A stretch of 64,000 nucleotides of DNA, from assembly GCA_001552515.1 (NCBI GenBank), contig BCRI01000019.1, forward strand, positions 1-64,000, given 5' to 3'. Under the pieces are notes generated by a model. The model did not search any database. It was given only the letters and a program-made list of their open reading frames with translations, and was not told where the DNA came from. Shown here one piece after another: positions 17,281-26,205 of this stretch. Numbering within the stretch: position 1 is the first letter of the stretch; each line of letters begins with the position of its first letter. This DNA is from Sphaerimonospora mesophila NBRC 14179 = JCM 3151 (lineage in GTDB: Bacteria > Actinomycetota > Actinomycetes > Streptosporangiales > Streptosporangiaceae). A program made the translations under genes and the position numbers.

Positions 17281-18206
17281 AGCTTGAGGCCCAGCGCGGT
17301 GAGGTGGTTGCGCGTCCAGTCGAGTTCGTCGGCGAGTCGGGCGACGAGCGCGGCCGGACCCTTCGTCTTCGGAGCCGTGCCGTGGTGCGCCTCGACCTCG
17401 ACGTGTGCGGTGCCGTTCACCGCGCCGGACAGGATCGCGTTGAGCGTGTCCTGAAGCACCGGCTGCGTGCTGGGTATCTCGTGCCCGTGGTCGTGCACGT
17501 GACTCAGCTTCACCACCGGGGCGCCCGCCTGGGCCAGGCCCCGCAGCGCCGCGTCCCGCTCCTCCGGGCCACCGGACAGGTGGCAGGCGTCCAGGCATAC
17601 CCCGAGATGCTCGGAGTCGATGCCGCAGACGCGTTCCAGTGCCTGCTCCGTCGTCTCCAGGACGCAGCCCGGCCACGGTTCGAACCCGACCCGGATGGTC
17701 TTGCCGGTCACGCTGTAGAGGCCGCGCAGCTCACGGGAGAGCCGCTCCAGGCGGCGTGAAGCTATGTCGTGGAGATCGCTCGGCCAGTCGCGGCGCCAGC
17801 CGATCGGAATCGTCGAGATGCTGCCGAAGCGGACGTCCTCGGGTAGCAGGAACGCGAGGATCTTCGCGAGCGCCATCGTGTAGCGGTAACGCTCGGGCTT
17901 GGCCCAGTCCGGCCCCGGCACCTCCTGGTTGCGGCCGCCGGTGCCGTTGAGGCTGACCACCTCCAGGCCCCGCTCCTCAAGCGAACGCCGCAGCCGTACG
18001 AGCTCTATGCGATCGGCGATGAGATGGTCGGCGACGGGCGGCGCCAGCCACAGCCCGATCCCGAGCCGGTCGACGCCCAGCTTCCGGCGCACCGGCACCG
18101 CGTAGCGGGTCAGGTGGGCGATCAGGTTCTCCAGGTCCTCCGCCGGGTGTACCCCCGCGTTGTAGGCAAGGTGAACGAGCGTCCCGTCCTCATGCAACAG
18201 GCGCAT
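17271..18206 (-). CDS. EboE-like TIM-barrel protein
   Basis: 311 aa from the ATG at 18206, which has GGGAGG 8 nt upstream. The N-terminus (LVHLAYNAGVHPAEDLENL, then GIGLWLAPPVADHL) resembles EboE of the eustigmatophyte/bacterial ebo clusters, members of the xylose-isomerase-like barrel superfamily. Likely metal residues are in VGFEPWPG, CLDACHLSG, KLSHVHDHGHEI and VEVEAHHG. In ebo operons these proteins act in prenylated or cofactor-like metabolite handling; here no other ebo gene is adjacent, so function is uncertain. It is convergent with mutY. Confidence 0.72.
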   Translation of the reverse strand: MRLLHEDGTLVHLAYNAGVHPAEDLENLIAHLTRYAVPVRRKLGVDRLGIGLWLAPPVADHLIADRIELVRLRRSLEERGLEVVSLNGTGGRNQEVPGPDWAKPERYRYTMALAKILAFLLPEDVRFGSISTIPIGWRRDWPSDLHDIASRRLERLSRELRGLYSVTGKTIRVGFEPWPGCVLETTEQALERVCGIDSEHLGVCLDACHLSGGPEERDAALRGLAQAGAPVVKLSHVHDHGHEIPSTQPVLQDTLNAILSGAVNGTAHVEVEAHHGTAPKTKGPAALVARLADELDWTRNHLTALGLKLAA

Positions 18207-18592
18207 AAGGTACCTCCCAGGCGTTGTGCGCTTTGCGTACCGTCGGCTCACGCGCTCGCTGTGGGCAGGCGTGATGCCGGAGTGATCCTCTTGCGGCCGG
18301 GACGCGGCCCGGCTCCGATCGAGTCTCCCCCGTTCACTCGGGTCCTCGCGTCCGCCGCTGAGTTGATTGGCCGCTACGCCGCCCGGATGACACGCGTACG
18401 TGTCGGGGGGCGTCTGACCAGGTCGAATCTGCCACCCCTCCTGGTGGCGTCCCGGCTTCCCGACCGCGGCGCCGCGATTCTCTACAGAGTGTAGTACTAC
18501 ATCGCGTGGCGCGAAAGCGGACTGCGATATGTGACTGGCCACACCGGTGATCGGCCGCACCCGCGGCGGGACGAACCGGCGGCGGGGCGGCG
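18207..18592. other. Intergenic region upstream of the EboE-like gene
   Basis: About 390 bp without a supported gene. It holds overlapping palindromes at 18483-18501: TACAGAGTGTA, then TGTAGTACTACA (perfect 12 bp). TACTACA/TGTAGTA half-sites are typical of BlaI/MecI-type repressors, but no such gene is in the window. The site is about 280 bp upstream of the EboE-like start and could belong to its promoter region. Confidence 0.5.
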
Positions 18593-18633
18593 AAAAATCG
18601 AGGGGCGCCCCCCGTAAGTGGGGGACGCCCCTC
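18593..18633 (-). terminator. Intrinsic terminator of clpC
   Basis: Read on the minus strand, a 14-bp stem (GAGGGGCGTCCCCC with GGGGGGCGCCCCTC), a 6-nt loop, then GATTTTT. It lies about 70 bp after the clpC stop codon. Confidence 0.9.
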
Positions 18634-18704
18634 GTTCTGCTCAGCCGAGTTTCCTCAGCCGCTGTCTTCGGTCGGCGCCGGAACGGCACCGACCCGGTGG
18701 CGGC

Positions 18705-21209
18705 TCACTGCTGGATCGGCTCCGCGATGGCCGCTGCCGAGTCGGGGACCTGCGGGGCCTTCGTCTCACCGACGAAGGTGAACTTCGCGGCGTCGCCCTC
18801 GCCCTCGATGTCGATCTTCACGACCTGACCCGGACGCAGCTCGCCGTACAGGATCTTCTCCGACAGGATGTCCTCCAGCTCGCGCTGGATCGTCCGGCGG
18901 AGCGGACGGGCACCCATGACCGGGTCGTACCCACGGTCGGCCAGCAGCTGCTTGGCCGCCTGGCTCAGGCTCAGACCCATGTCGCGGTCCCTGAGCCGCT
19001 CGTCCACCTGGGCGAGCATCAGGTCCACGATCTGGATGATCTCCTTCGGCGTGAGCTGGTGGAAGACCACTATGTCGTCGACACGGTTGAGGAACTCGGG
19101 CCGGAAGTGCTGCTTGAGCTCCTCCTGGACCTTCGACTTCATCCGGTCGTAGTTCGACTCGGTGTCGTTGGCCTTCGCGAAGCCCACCCCGATGCCCTTG
19201 GAGATGTCCCGGGTGCCGAGGTTGGTCGTCATGATGATGACGGTGTTCTTGAAGTCCACCACCCGGCCCTGGGCGTCGGTCAGGCGACCGTCCTCCAGGA
19301 TCTGCAGCAGGGAGTTGAAGATGTCCGGGTGGGCCTTCTCGATCTCGTCGAACAGGACCACGGAGAACGGCTTGCGCCGCACCTTCTCGGTCAGCTGGCC
19401 GCCCTCCTCGTACCCGACGTAGCCGGGCGGAGAGCCGAACAGCCGCGAAACGGTGTGCTTCTCCATGAACTCGGACATGTCCAGCATGATCAGCGCGTCC
19501 TCGTCCCCGAACAGGAACTCGGCCAGCGCCTTGGACAGCTCCGTCTTACCGACACCCGACGGGCCGGCGAAGATGAACGAGCCACCGGGACGACGCGGGT
19601 CCTTCAGTCCGGCCCTGGTCCGGCGGATGGACCGGGACAGGCCCTTGATGGCGTCGTCCTGCCCGATGATCCGCTTGTGGAGCTCGTCCTCCATCCGGAG
19701 CAGCCGCTGCGACTCCTCCTCGGTCAGCTTGAAGACCGGAATGCCGGTGGCCGTCGCGAGGACCTCGGCGATGAGCTCCTCGGTGACCTCGGCCACGACG
19801 TCCATGTCGCCGGCCTTCCACTCCTTCTCACGGCGTTCCCGCTTGAGCTGGAGCTGCTTTTCCTGGTCGCGCAGCGCCGCGGCCTTCTCGAAGTCCTGCG
19901 CGTCGATCGCGGACTCCTTCTCGCGCCGCACGTTGGCGATCTTCTCGTCGTACTCGCGCAGATCCGGCGGCGCGGTCATCCGACGGATCCGCATCCGGGA
20001 ACCGGCCTCGTCGATCAGGTCGATCGCCTTGTCCGGCAGGAACCTGTCGCTGATGTAACGGTCGGCCAGCTGGGCGGCGGCGACCAGAGCGCCGTCGGTG
20101 ATGGAGACCCGGTGGTGCGCCTCGTAGCGGTCCCGCAGCCCCTTGAGGATCTCAATCGTGTGACTGAGGCTGGGCTCGGCCACCTGGATCGGCTGGAACC
20201 GCCGCTCCAGGGCGGCGTCCTTCTCCAGGTGCTTGCGGTACTCGTCGAGCGTCGTCGCGCCGATGGTCTGCAGCTCACCACGGGCCAGCATCGGCTTCAG
20301 GATGCTGGCGGCGTCGATCGCGCCCTCGGCGGCGCCCGCACCCACCAGCGTGTGCAGCTCGTCGATGAACAGGATGATGTCGCCGCGGGTACGGATCTCC
20401 TTGAGCACCTTCTTCAGGCGCTCCTCGAAGTCACCGCGGTAGCGGGAACCGGCGACCAGCGCGCCCAGATCGAGGGTGTAGAGCTGCTTGTCCTTCAGCG
20501 TCTCGGGCACCTCACCCTTGACGATCTTCTGGGACAGTCCCTCGACGACGGCGGTCTTGCCGACACCCGGCTCACCCACCAGAACCGGGTTGTTCTTGGT
20601 CCTGCGGGACAGGACCTGCATCACCCGCTCGATCTCCTTCTCCCGGCCGATGACCGGGTCGAGCTTGCCCTCGCGTGCGGCCTGGGTGAGGTTGCGGCCG
20701 AACTGGTCCAAGACAAGAGAGGTCGACGGAGTGGACTCCTGCGGACCCCCCGCCGCCGCCGGCTCCTTGCCCTGGTAACCGTGAAGCAGCTGGATCACCT
20801 GCTGCCGCACCCTGTTGAGGTCGGCCCCAAGCTTCACCAGCACCTGGGCCGCCACGCCCTCGCCCTCACGGATCAAGCCCAGAAGAATGTGCTCGGTACC
20901 GATGTAATTGTGACCAAGCTGCAAGGCCTCACGGAGCGACAGCTCAAGGACCTTCTTGGCACGCGGGGTGAAGGGAATGTGCCCCGACGGCGCCGACTGG
21001 CCCTGGCCGATGATCTCCTCGACCTGCTGGCGCACACCCTCAAGACTGATGCCCAGGCTCTCCAGAGCCTTGGCGGCAACGCCCTCACCCTCATGGATCA
21101 AGCCCAGAAGAATGTGCTCAGTACCGATGTAGTTGTGGTTGAGCATCCGGGCCTCTTCCTGGGCCAGGACGACAACCCGCCGCGCACGGTCGGTGAACCT
21201 TTCGAACAT
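18705..21209 (-). CDS. clpC: ATP-dependent Clp protease ATPase subunit ClpC
   Basis: 834 aa from [17 protein letters not shown] lies 8-9 nt upstream of the ATG at 21209, while the longer reading lacks one. Order: double Clp-N repeat (each with [13 protein letters not shown]), first AAA+ domain (Walker [10 protein letters not shown]), M-domain with the UVR-like [13 protein letters not shown], second AAA+ domain (GPSGVGKTE), and C-terminal D2 region. ClpC unfolds proteins for ClpP and is essential in many actinobacteria. It is preceded by a ClgR-type box and followed by a strong terminator, so it is transcribed alone. Confidence 0.97.
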   Translation of the reverse strand: MFERFTDRARRVVVLAQEEARMLNHNYIGTEHILLGLIHEGEGVAAKALESLGISLEGVRQQVEEIIGQGQSAPSGHIPFTPRAKKVLELSLREALQLGHNYIGTEHILLGLIREGEGVAAQVLVKLGADLNRVRQQVIQLLHGYQGKEPAAAGGPQESTPSTSLVLDQFGRNLTQAAREGKLDPVIGREKEIERVMQVLSRRTKNNPVLVGEPGVGKTAVVEGLSQKIVKGEVPETLKDKQLYTLDLGALVAGSRYRGDFEERLKKVLKEIRTRGDIILFIDELHTLVGAGAAEGAIDAASILKPMLARGELQTIGATTLDEYRKHLEKDAALERRFQPIQVAEPSLSHTIEILKGLRDRYEAHHRVSITDGALVAAAQLADRYISDRFLPDKAIDLIDEAGSRMRIRRMTAPPDLREYDEKIANVRREKESAIDAQDFEKAAALRDQEKQLQLKRERREKEWKAGDMDVVAEVTEELIAEVLATATGIPVFKLTEEESQRLLRMEDELHKRIIGQDDAIKGLSRSIRRTRAGLKDPRRPGGSFIFAGPSGVGKTELSKALAEFLFGDEDALIMLDMSEFMEKHTVSRLFGSPPGYVGYEEGGQLTEKVRRKPFSVVLFDEIEKAHPDIFNSLLQILEDGRLTDAQGRVVDFKNTVIIMTTNLGTRDISKGIGVGFAKANDTESNYDRMKSKVQEELKQHFRPEFLNRVDDIVVFHQLTPKEIIQIVDLMLAQVDERLRDRDMGLSLSQAAKQLLADRGYDPVMGARPLRRTIQRELEDILSEKILYGELRPGQVVKIDIEGEGDAAKFTFVGETKAPQVPDSAAAIAEPIQQ

Positions 21210-21371
21210 CTCGTCGCTCCTCACAGAGCGGTCAGGCGAGCGCGGGAGATCCGGCCCGTCGTTCCGCATGGTAGCCCCGACCCAGCGACCGCTCCTCTGT
21301 TGAAGGGTTCCCCGAGAGCAGGGCGTTCACGCTCTATCCAACCCCTTGCCGGGCGTGACATGTTCCCGATA

Positions 21372-21385
21372 CGCCGCAAGCGAAC
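21372..21385 (-). promoter_or_regulatory. ClgR-type binding site upstream of clpC
   Basis: Minus strand GTTCGC-TTGCG-GCG, an exact match to the GTTCGC-N5-GCG consensus known for ClgR, the activator of clp and lon genes in Streptomyces. It is about 160 bp upstream of the clpC start. No clgR gene is in the window. Confidence 0.7.
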
Positions 21386-21438
21386 GAGGTTTTAAGAGGG
21401 ATGGACACGATCTCTCTCATGCCCTCTCCACATGCACA

Positions 21439-21493
21439 ATCGTGCGGTTATCCCGATCGTCAGAACATCCGACGACCGGCATAACCGCACGAT
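21439..21493 (-). terminator. Long hairpin after lsr2
   Basis: ATCGTGCGGTTAT (21439-21451) and ATAACCGCACGAT (21481-21493) form a perfect 13-bp stem. The interior can extend it by about nine pairs with one mismatch. It begins 12 bp past the lsr2 stop. There is no T run, so termination is likely but not certain. Confidence 0.65.
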
Positions 21494-21504
21494 CAAGGGC
21501 GTAG

Positions 21505-21843
21505 TTAGTGTGCCGCCTCGTACGCTTCGACGATCGACTGGGCGATTCGACCACGTTCACTGACGGGGTGACCGTGCGCCTTAGCCCAGGCCCGGATCTC
21601 CGCGCTCTTCTCACGGGACATCGCCCGCTGTCCGGCACCGCCACGACGGCGACCACGAACCGGTGCGGACTCCGCACGCCGCGCGCCGCTGACGAATGGC
21701 GACAGGGCCTCACGCAGTCGCTTGGCGTTGCCCTCGCTCAGGTCAATCTCATATGACGTGCCGTCAAGCCCGAAGTTGATCGTCTCAGTGGCCTCGCTGC
21801 CATCGAGATCATCGATGAGAATCACCTGCGTATGCCTGGCCAT
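21505..21843 (-). CDS. lsr2: Nucleoid-associated xenogeneic silencer Lsr2
   Basis: 112 aa, the usual length. The N-terminal oligomerisation domain (MARHTQVILIDDLDG...INFGLDGTSYEIDLSE) is followed by a Ser/Arg linker. The C-terminal DNA-binding domain SREKSAEIRAWAKAHGH...SERGR has the Arg-Gly-Arg clamp that enters AT-rich minor grooves. Lsr2 silences AT-rich and horizontally acquired genes and bridges DNA. The ATG at 21843 has AAAGGA upstream. A promoter (see 21885-21913) sits in the short gap to the small membrane-protein gene, so lsr2 can be transcribed alone. Confidence 0.97.
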   Translation of the reverse strand: MARHTQVILIDDLDGSEATETINFGLDGTSYEIDLSEGNAKRLREALSPFVSGARRAESAPVRGRRRGGAGQRAMSREKSAEIRAWAKAHGHPVSERGRIAQSIVEAYEAAH

Positions 21844-21884
21844 CCGGCAATCCTTTCGCAGAGCATAGTTTGTTTCGTCAGCCA

Positions 21885-21913
21885 AACATATACCCGGTTT
21901 CGCCGTTTGACAA
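21885..21913 (-). promoter_or_regulatory. Probable lsr2 promoter
   Basis: Minus strand -35 TTGTCA (21908-21913), a 17-bp spacer and -10 TATGTT (21885-21890), overlapping TATATG. It lies about 40 bp upstream of the lsr2 start codon. The local sequence is AT-rich for this genome. Confidence 0.65.
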
Positions 21914-21914
21914 T

Positions 21915-22079
21915 TCACCTATGCGGTTTCTCGGCGACCTCTGAGTCCGGCGGGTTCTCACGGGGCTCACGTGCCGTCCGTAGACCCGCCGCGTCGGAAC
22001 GCACCAACTTTACGATGCCGTACACGACGGCTCCGGCGGCGACCACGGAAGGTATCAAGGCGGACAATACCTCTGTCAT
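21915..22079 (-). CDS. Small single-span membrane protein, 54 aa
   Basis: Found by reading the minus strand upstream of lsr2; it is shorter than usual ORF cut-offs. Starts MTEVLSALIPSVVAAGAVV, giving one hydrophobic helix (residues 5-25), followed by a charged tail (KLVRSDAAGLR...REPREN...EVAEKPHR). GCGAGG lies about 6 nt before the ATG. Codon third positions are mostly G/C. Short membrane proteins of this form occur beside lsr2 in other actinomycetes as I recall, but I cannot verify it here. The function is unknown; 71 bp separate its stop from lsr2. Confidence 0.65.
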   Translation of the reverse strand: MTEVLSALIPSVVAAGAVVYGIVKLVRSDAAGLRTAREPRENPPDSEVAEKPHR

Positions 22080-23686
22080 TCTGCCTCGCTCGTGCCGGGG
22101 TGTCTTACGGCACCCGGGTGGAATTCGGGTTGGGTCCTGGCCTCTCGGGACATCTTGTCAGAGCAGGCGCCCCGTCGCGCTCTCGGGTCGCGTTCAACAA
22201 ATCATGTCCAGGTGCCCGGGGCCCGGATGTCGCCTCGCCGCATCGTCGCCCCTCCCGCGAAAACTCCTCGCGGGCTCGGGCTTTCCGCGTAGATCCGAGG
22301 GCGGTCTCGGCGCCCGCGGCTCCACTGCGGACTCCTCCTCCACCTCATGGCGATCCATCTGCGATCCACACGCACACCGGACGGCATTCGTCAAACACTC
22401 CCGGCAGCCGCCACAGACCACGTACGCCCATCCAGCCTACCCGTGATGCCGAAGGTAATCTCCGTCTCTCCAGCCGTCTTACCGGATGCACTCGAAATCG
22501 TACCCAGAATGCCAAGTGAGAGGAACCGCCGAAGCGACATCCACGGTTTCGACTGAGATCCGTACCGGTTCGCGCGGAGTCGGCCCCGCATCGGCGCGAC
22601 ATCGGCAGGTCGGCGGGCACTCCGCCGGGCAGGCCCCTTCTCCACATGCCTCACCTCGGGAAACACACTGCTCAGCAGCGAGCAGGCGGCGGGCCCGCGG
22701 CTCGTCGACCGGCCGGTGGACAGCCGCCATAGACGCACCCGCAATGCGAAGCAGGGAAGACGGGGGAACGACAAAACATGCGTTGATCTTGAAAAAGCTC
22801 ACGACGCCGGCCGTTGAGCGCCGACCTCCTCCCGCGATCTCGGACAAACTTCCTGTGAGCCAGTTCACCCGCGACTCCACTTTGCGTGATCTTGCCACGC
22901 GAGGTCGCCGCCATCGTTCACTCCGGCCAAGCGCCTTGAATGCGAGTTTCTGCAAGATCCCTGAAAGGAGGTCGCACGGGCGGATGAGACCTCCCGACAA
23001 CTTCTGCACGATCACCGCACGCGATAGGTTCCGGCGCCCGGGGAAGTCGAGAAGACCGGGGTGAAGGCCGAGCGCGAAGGTCGACCATGAAGACCGACGG
23101 TGAAGGTGGCCCGCGAAGACCGCTCTTGAAGGTCGGCGAAACACGACGAAAACCGGTCGGCGGAGCATTCTACGGAAGTTCCCAGAAGATCGACGGGGAG
23201 TACCGAAGATCAGTTGAGGTCGTCCGGAAAAAATCACGTCGACGGGGCCGAAGGGGGGACGGGAACGATTCGAGCGATCCAAACGACCTACCATTCCACG
23301 ATCGGTACGGCCGGGAAGGCGAACCGGGCCGGACGACCCGGAGACGACCATATGGATTCCAGACCATGGATTCCGGACCGCTTGGGATTCGGCCGACGAG
23401 CGGCGCGGCGTCGATCGGACCCTACCCCGATCCGCTTCGGCGTGGGCGGTCCCACGGGCGTTGGCCGGGCATCCCACGGTTTAGCCCCTCCTGTTACGGG
23501 CTTTCCGCGATGCATCACCCGAGCCATGTTTCAAAAGTCATACCCTGCCACGCACGGTCCAGCCGGCTCCTCGCCGCGTTCTCTTCCACCCCACGGGAGT
23601 TCACCCCGGACTCCGCCGCGGGGGCCCTTCGCGTCGTACAGCGCTTTTGAAACACGCCCTACGCCCCTTCTTTGGGGGAGGGTACG
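22080..23686. other. 1.6-kb region without a convincing gene
   Basis: All long open frames here (for example 22479-23477 minus, 23214 onward plus) lack normal codon bias, domains, ribosome sites and sensible protein composition, and overlap each other on both strands. The base composition is less GC-biased by codon position than in the neighbours. It contains a 13-bp tandem repeat at 23051-23140. No tRNA-like fold or riboswitch was recognised. It may be a decayed gene, a regulatory or structural region, or hold an unrecognised RNA. Confidence 0.5.
23051..23140. repeat. 13-bp tandem repeat, 7 copies
   Basis: Units of a conserved GAAG(A/G)(C/T)CG core followed by five variable bases (the first unit is 12 bp). 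The constant 8 bp with a free 5-bp spacer is unlike the other arrays, in which whole units are conserved. Confidence 0.8.
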
Positions 23687-23722
23687 AAAAAACGGGGCCG
23701 ATGGTCCGTTCCATCGACCCCG
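23687..23722 (-). terminator. Intrinsic terminator of the RDD-protein gene
   Basis: Minus strand stem CGGGGTCGATGG with CCATCGGCCCCG (12 bp, one G-T pair), a 6-nt loop and six T. It starts 10 bp after the stop at 23733. Confidence 0.9.
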
Positions 23723-23732
23723 CCTTATGGCA

Positions 23733-24953
23733 CTACTTGACCTTGACCACCACCGTGCCCGCCGCCTTGTCATGCAGGGCCTGCTGCAGCGGCTTGTCCC
23801 AAAGGAGCCAGAGCACGTTCAGGAGGGCGAAGACGCCGATCAGATACTCGACGACGGGAATCCACCGCAGCAGTTGCGGCCCGAACAGCACGCCGGCGCG
23901 CTTGCCCGCGACATCCGGAGACAGGCCGCCCTGGGTGAGGGTGCCGCCGACCGGGACCACCTTGATGCCCATGGCGATCTTCCCGATCGTCTGCCCGCGC
24001 ATCTTCAGCATCAGGAACTCGTACCCGATCATCACCACACCGCTGAGGATCGCGATGAGCAGCGCGGCGAGGAAGTAACCGCTCGGCTCGACGTACTCGC
24101 GGGTCCTGAGGTTGATCGACGGCTGAGTCACCACGATCGCCGTGATGATGGCCGAGATGATCCCGAAGGGAATGCCGACGACGATGCCGTCGATGATCCT
24201 CGCCACGAGACGCTGCCACCACTCGGCGAGCGGGGCCGGAGCGCCGGGCGGGACCGCGGCGCCGTACGGCTGGCCGTAGGCCGCCTGCCCGTAACCGGGC
24301 TGCCCGTAGCCCTGCTGGCCGTACCCCTGCTGCTGGCCGTAGGCGGGCTGCTGCTGGGCCTGGCCGTACTGGTCGTGGCCGTACTGCTCCTGACCGTACT
24401 GCTGCTGGCCGTACTGCTGCTGTCCGTATTGGGGCTGCGCGTACCCCGGCTGCTGGCCGCCGTAGTCCGGCTGCTGACCGTAGCCGGGCTGCTGTTGACC
24501 GTATCCCTGCTGGCCGTATCCCTGTTGCCCGTACTGCTGCTGGCCATGGCCGGGCTGTTGACCGTAGCCGGGCTGCTGGCCGCCGTAACCCGGCTGCTGA
24601 CCGTACGACTGCGGCCCGGTCTGCTGGCCGTACTGCTGCTGGGCCTGACCGTACTGCTCCTGGCCGTACTGCTGCTGACCGTACGACTGCGGGCCGGTCT
24701 GCTGGCCGTAGCCCTGCTGCTGACCGTATCCCGGCTGTTGGCCGTAGCCCTGCTGGCCGTACTGCTGCTGCTCGTACTGCTGTCCGTGCCCGGGGGTCTG
24801 CGGCGAGCCCTGCTGCTGGGGCGGGTTCAGATAGTTGACGACAGTAGCCTCAGGGTCGAACGCCTGCCTGTCCGCGCCGGCACCGCGGCCGGAAGGCGGC
24901 GCTGGCGTACCATCCGAATCGCCCTGCGGATACGGTGGCTGTCCGGTGCTCAC
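23733..24953 (-). CDS. RDD-family membrane protein with Tyr-Gly-Gln low-complexity domain
   Basis: 406 aa from the GTG at 24953 ([11 protein letters not shown]), which has GAGGTGAC as ribosome site; the longer ATG reading has none. Residues about 50-245 are made of YGQQ-type repeats, with [16 protein letters not shown]-like stretches, nearly free of charge. An RDD domain with three membrane helices follows ([13 protein letters not shown], then [20 protein letters not shown], then a C-terminal helix). RDD proteins are poorly understood; some are linked to ion or solute transport. The Tyr/Gly/Gln segment is unusually long and of a composition that favours self-association. It may be co-transcribed with the acetyltransferase upstream. 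Confidence 0.88.
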   Translation of the reverse strand: MSTGQPPYPQGDSDGTPAPPSGRGAGADRQAFDPEATVVNYLNPPQQQGSPQTPGHGQQYEQQQYGQQGYGQQPGYGQQQGYGQQTGPQSYGQQQYGQEQYGQAQQQYGQQTGPQSYGQQPGYGGQQPGYGQQPGHGQQQYGQQGYGQQGYGQQQPGYGQQPDYGGQQPGYAQPQYGQQQYGQQQYGQEQYGHDQYGQAQQQPAYGQQQGYGQQGYGQPGYGQAAYGQPYGAAVPPGAPAPLAEWWQRLVARIIDGIVVGIPFGIISAIITAIVVTQPSINLRTREYVEPSGYFLAALLIAILSGVVMIGYEFLMLKMRGQTIGKIAMGIKVVPVGGTLTQGGLSPDVAGKRAGVLFGPQLLRWIPVVEYLIGVFALLNVLWLLWDKPLQQALHDKAAGTVVVKVK

Positions 24954-25083
24954 CGTGTCACCTCGTTTCAGATACGCATGCGCCCGCGGTTCAGGCTCCA
25001 TGCTGATATCGCCCAAAGTAGCGACCGGCGTATCAACAGTCACCTTTGCATTTGGTTTCCCATATAGTCAAGCAGCGCAAGGA

Positions 25084-25635
25084 TCACCCACGGTAGAGGT
25101 GCAGCAACATACGGGTGTTGCCGAGTGTGTTGGGCTTCACATGCTCAAGATCCAGAAACTCGGCGACGCCTTCGTCGTAAGAAGCCAGGAGTTCGGCGTA
25201 GACCTCGGGTGACACCGGCGTGCCCTGGATGGGCATGAAGCCGTACCGGCTGAAGAACTCGACTTCGAACGTGAGACAGAAGACGCGCCGCACTCCCAGC
25301 TCACGCGCCGTCTCTATGAGCGCGGAAACGATCCGATGGCCGACACCCCGGCCACGGACCTCGGGGTCGACGGCGACCGTGCGGATCTCCGCCAGGTCCT
25401 CCCAGAGCACGTGCAGTGCACCGCAGCCGATGACCCGCCCGGCGCTCTCCGCCACCCAGAACTCCTGGATGTCCTCATAGAGCGTGACCGTGCTCTTCTC
25501 CAGCAGGCGGGGCCCGACTCCGGAGTACGCGTCGACGAGGCGGCGGATCACCCGTACGTCGGGCGTCCTGGCACGACGTACGACAAGGGCCGGTGGACCG
25601 GACTCGGCTGGCGTCTCCTCGGCGACCTGCTCCAT
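25084..25635 (-). CDS. ArgA-like amino-acid N-acetyltransferase (GNAT)
   Basis: 183 aa, a single GNAT domain. The acetyl-CoA loop is VDPEVRGRGVGHRIV (Q/R-x-x-G-x-G/A form), and LGVRRVFCLTFEVEFFSRYGF is the C-terminal family block. Stand-alone GNAT domains of this type supply N-acetylglutamate in actinobacteria (as in Mycobacterium ArgA, Rv2747), so a role in the first step of arginine synthesis is likely. Proximity to lsr2-clpC is common for this family as I recall it. The RDD gene starts 130 bp downstream. Confidence 0.85.
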   Translation of the reverse strand: MEQVAEETPAESGPPALVVRRARTPDVRVIRRLVDAYSGVGPRLLEKSTVTLYEDIQEFWVAESAGRVIGCGALHVLWEDLAEIRTVAVDPEVRGRGVGHRIVSALIETARELGVRRVFCLTFEVEFFSRYGFMPIQGTPVSPEVYAELLASYDEGVAEFLDLEHVKPNTLGNTRMLLHLYRG

Positions 25636-25955
25636 GAACGGTCAGCGTAGCCCTGCGACCGAAGCGACCGGATTAACGGTCACACCATAACGGGGAGGGC
25701 GCGGACCAGAGTAACGCACAGTCGCGGCGAAAGCACCCTGAGTGGGAGTAGTGATTAACGTCACCTTGCCCAATTTTTAGCTAATTGAGACACCGGGCCG
25801 ACGGACCTTCATGATCTTACGGGGAAAGTAAAGGCAGGTTGATGAGGGTACGCGCACGCCGAGACCGTGACCCGAACGTGATCGTTCAGTTGTGAAATCT
25901 AGATGGGATCGGGAGTTCCGGTTGAGCAGGAACTCGGCGTGCACTAATGTCCAGC

Positions 25956-26114
25956 GACGATGCCGAGTCTTCAACGCACCAGGTGTGGAGGGGAACCGGG
26001 GACCCAACTGTACGGATCGCGGTCCGGCTCGATGCCGGACCCCGTCGATAACGGGGTGAATCCGAAAGGTAGGGCTACTCCGGCCCGAACCCGTCAGCTA
26101 ACCCGGTAGGCGTC
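25956..26114 (+). promoter_or_regulatory. Cyclic di-AMP riboswitch (ydaO/yuaA class)
   Basis: The conserved blocks of the class are present in order: GGAGGGGAACCGGGGACCCA (from 25987), AACGGGGTGAATCC (26050-26063), then CCCGAACCCGTCAGCTAACC (from 26084) and GGTAGGCG (26105-26112). The ends can pair (GACGATGCC with GGCGTC). It lies about 90 nt upstream of an NlpC/P60 hydrolase, the commonest actinobacterial target. Ligand binding normally shuts expression off. The rest of the 25636-26205 gap shows no gene. The expression platform is not clear; a short GGCCG hairpin follows near 26140. Confidence 0.93.
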
Positions 26115-26205
26115 CAGTAGTGCCGTACGGACACCGCGCGGCCGGCGAACGGCCGTAACAGGCGGTCCTCCGATGGCACAGCCGAGGAGAGGAGCTTGGT
26201 AACGC

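Noticed and set aside
18483-18501. Terminator at the 12-bp palindrome
   Set aside because: No loop and no T tract; the clpC terminator is separate at 18593-18633.
21210-21269. 20-residue N-terminal extension of ClpC
   Set aside because: The ATG at 21209 has a good ribosome site and matches the family N-terminus.
18618-21395. 925-aa plus-strand open frame opposite clpC
   Set aside because: Exact antisense shadow of a certain gene in high-GC DNA; no domain, no ribosome site.
23051-23140. CRISPR array
   Set aside because: Units are 13 bp with 5-bp spacers, far too short, and no cas gene is present. The same holds for the other arrays.
22479-23477. 332-aa minus-strand open frame in the 1.6-kb gap
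   Set aside because: Arg/Ser-rich with no domain, no codon bias, and it overlaps equally poor frames on the other strand.
22080-23686. tRNA or rRNA in the long gap
   Set aside because: No acceptor-stem and T-loop pattern (GTTCRANYC within a fold) was found; no rRNA-like blocks.
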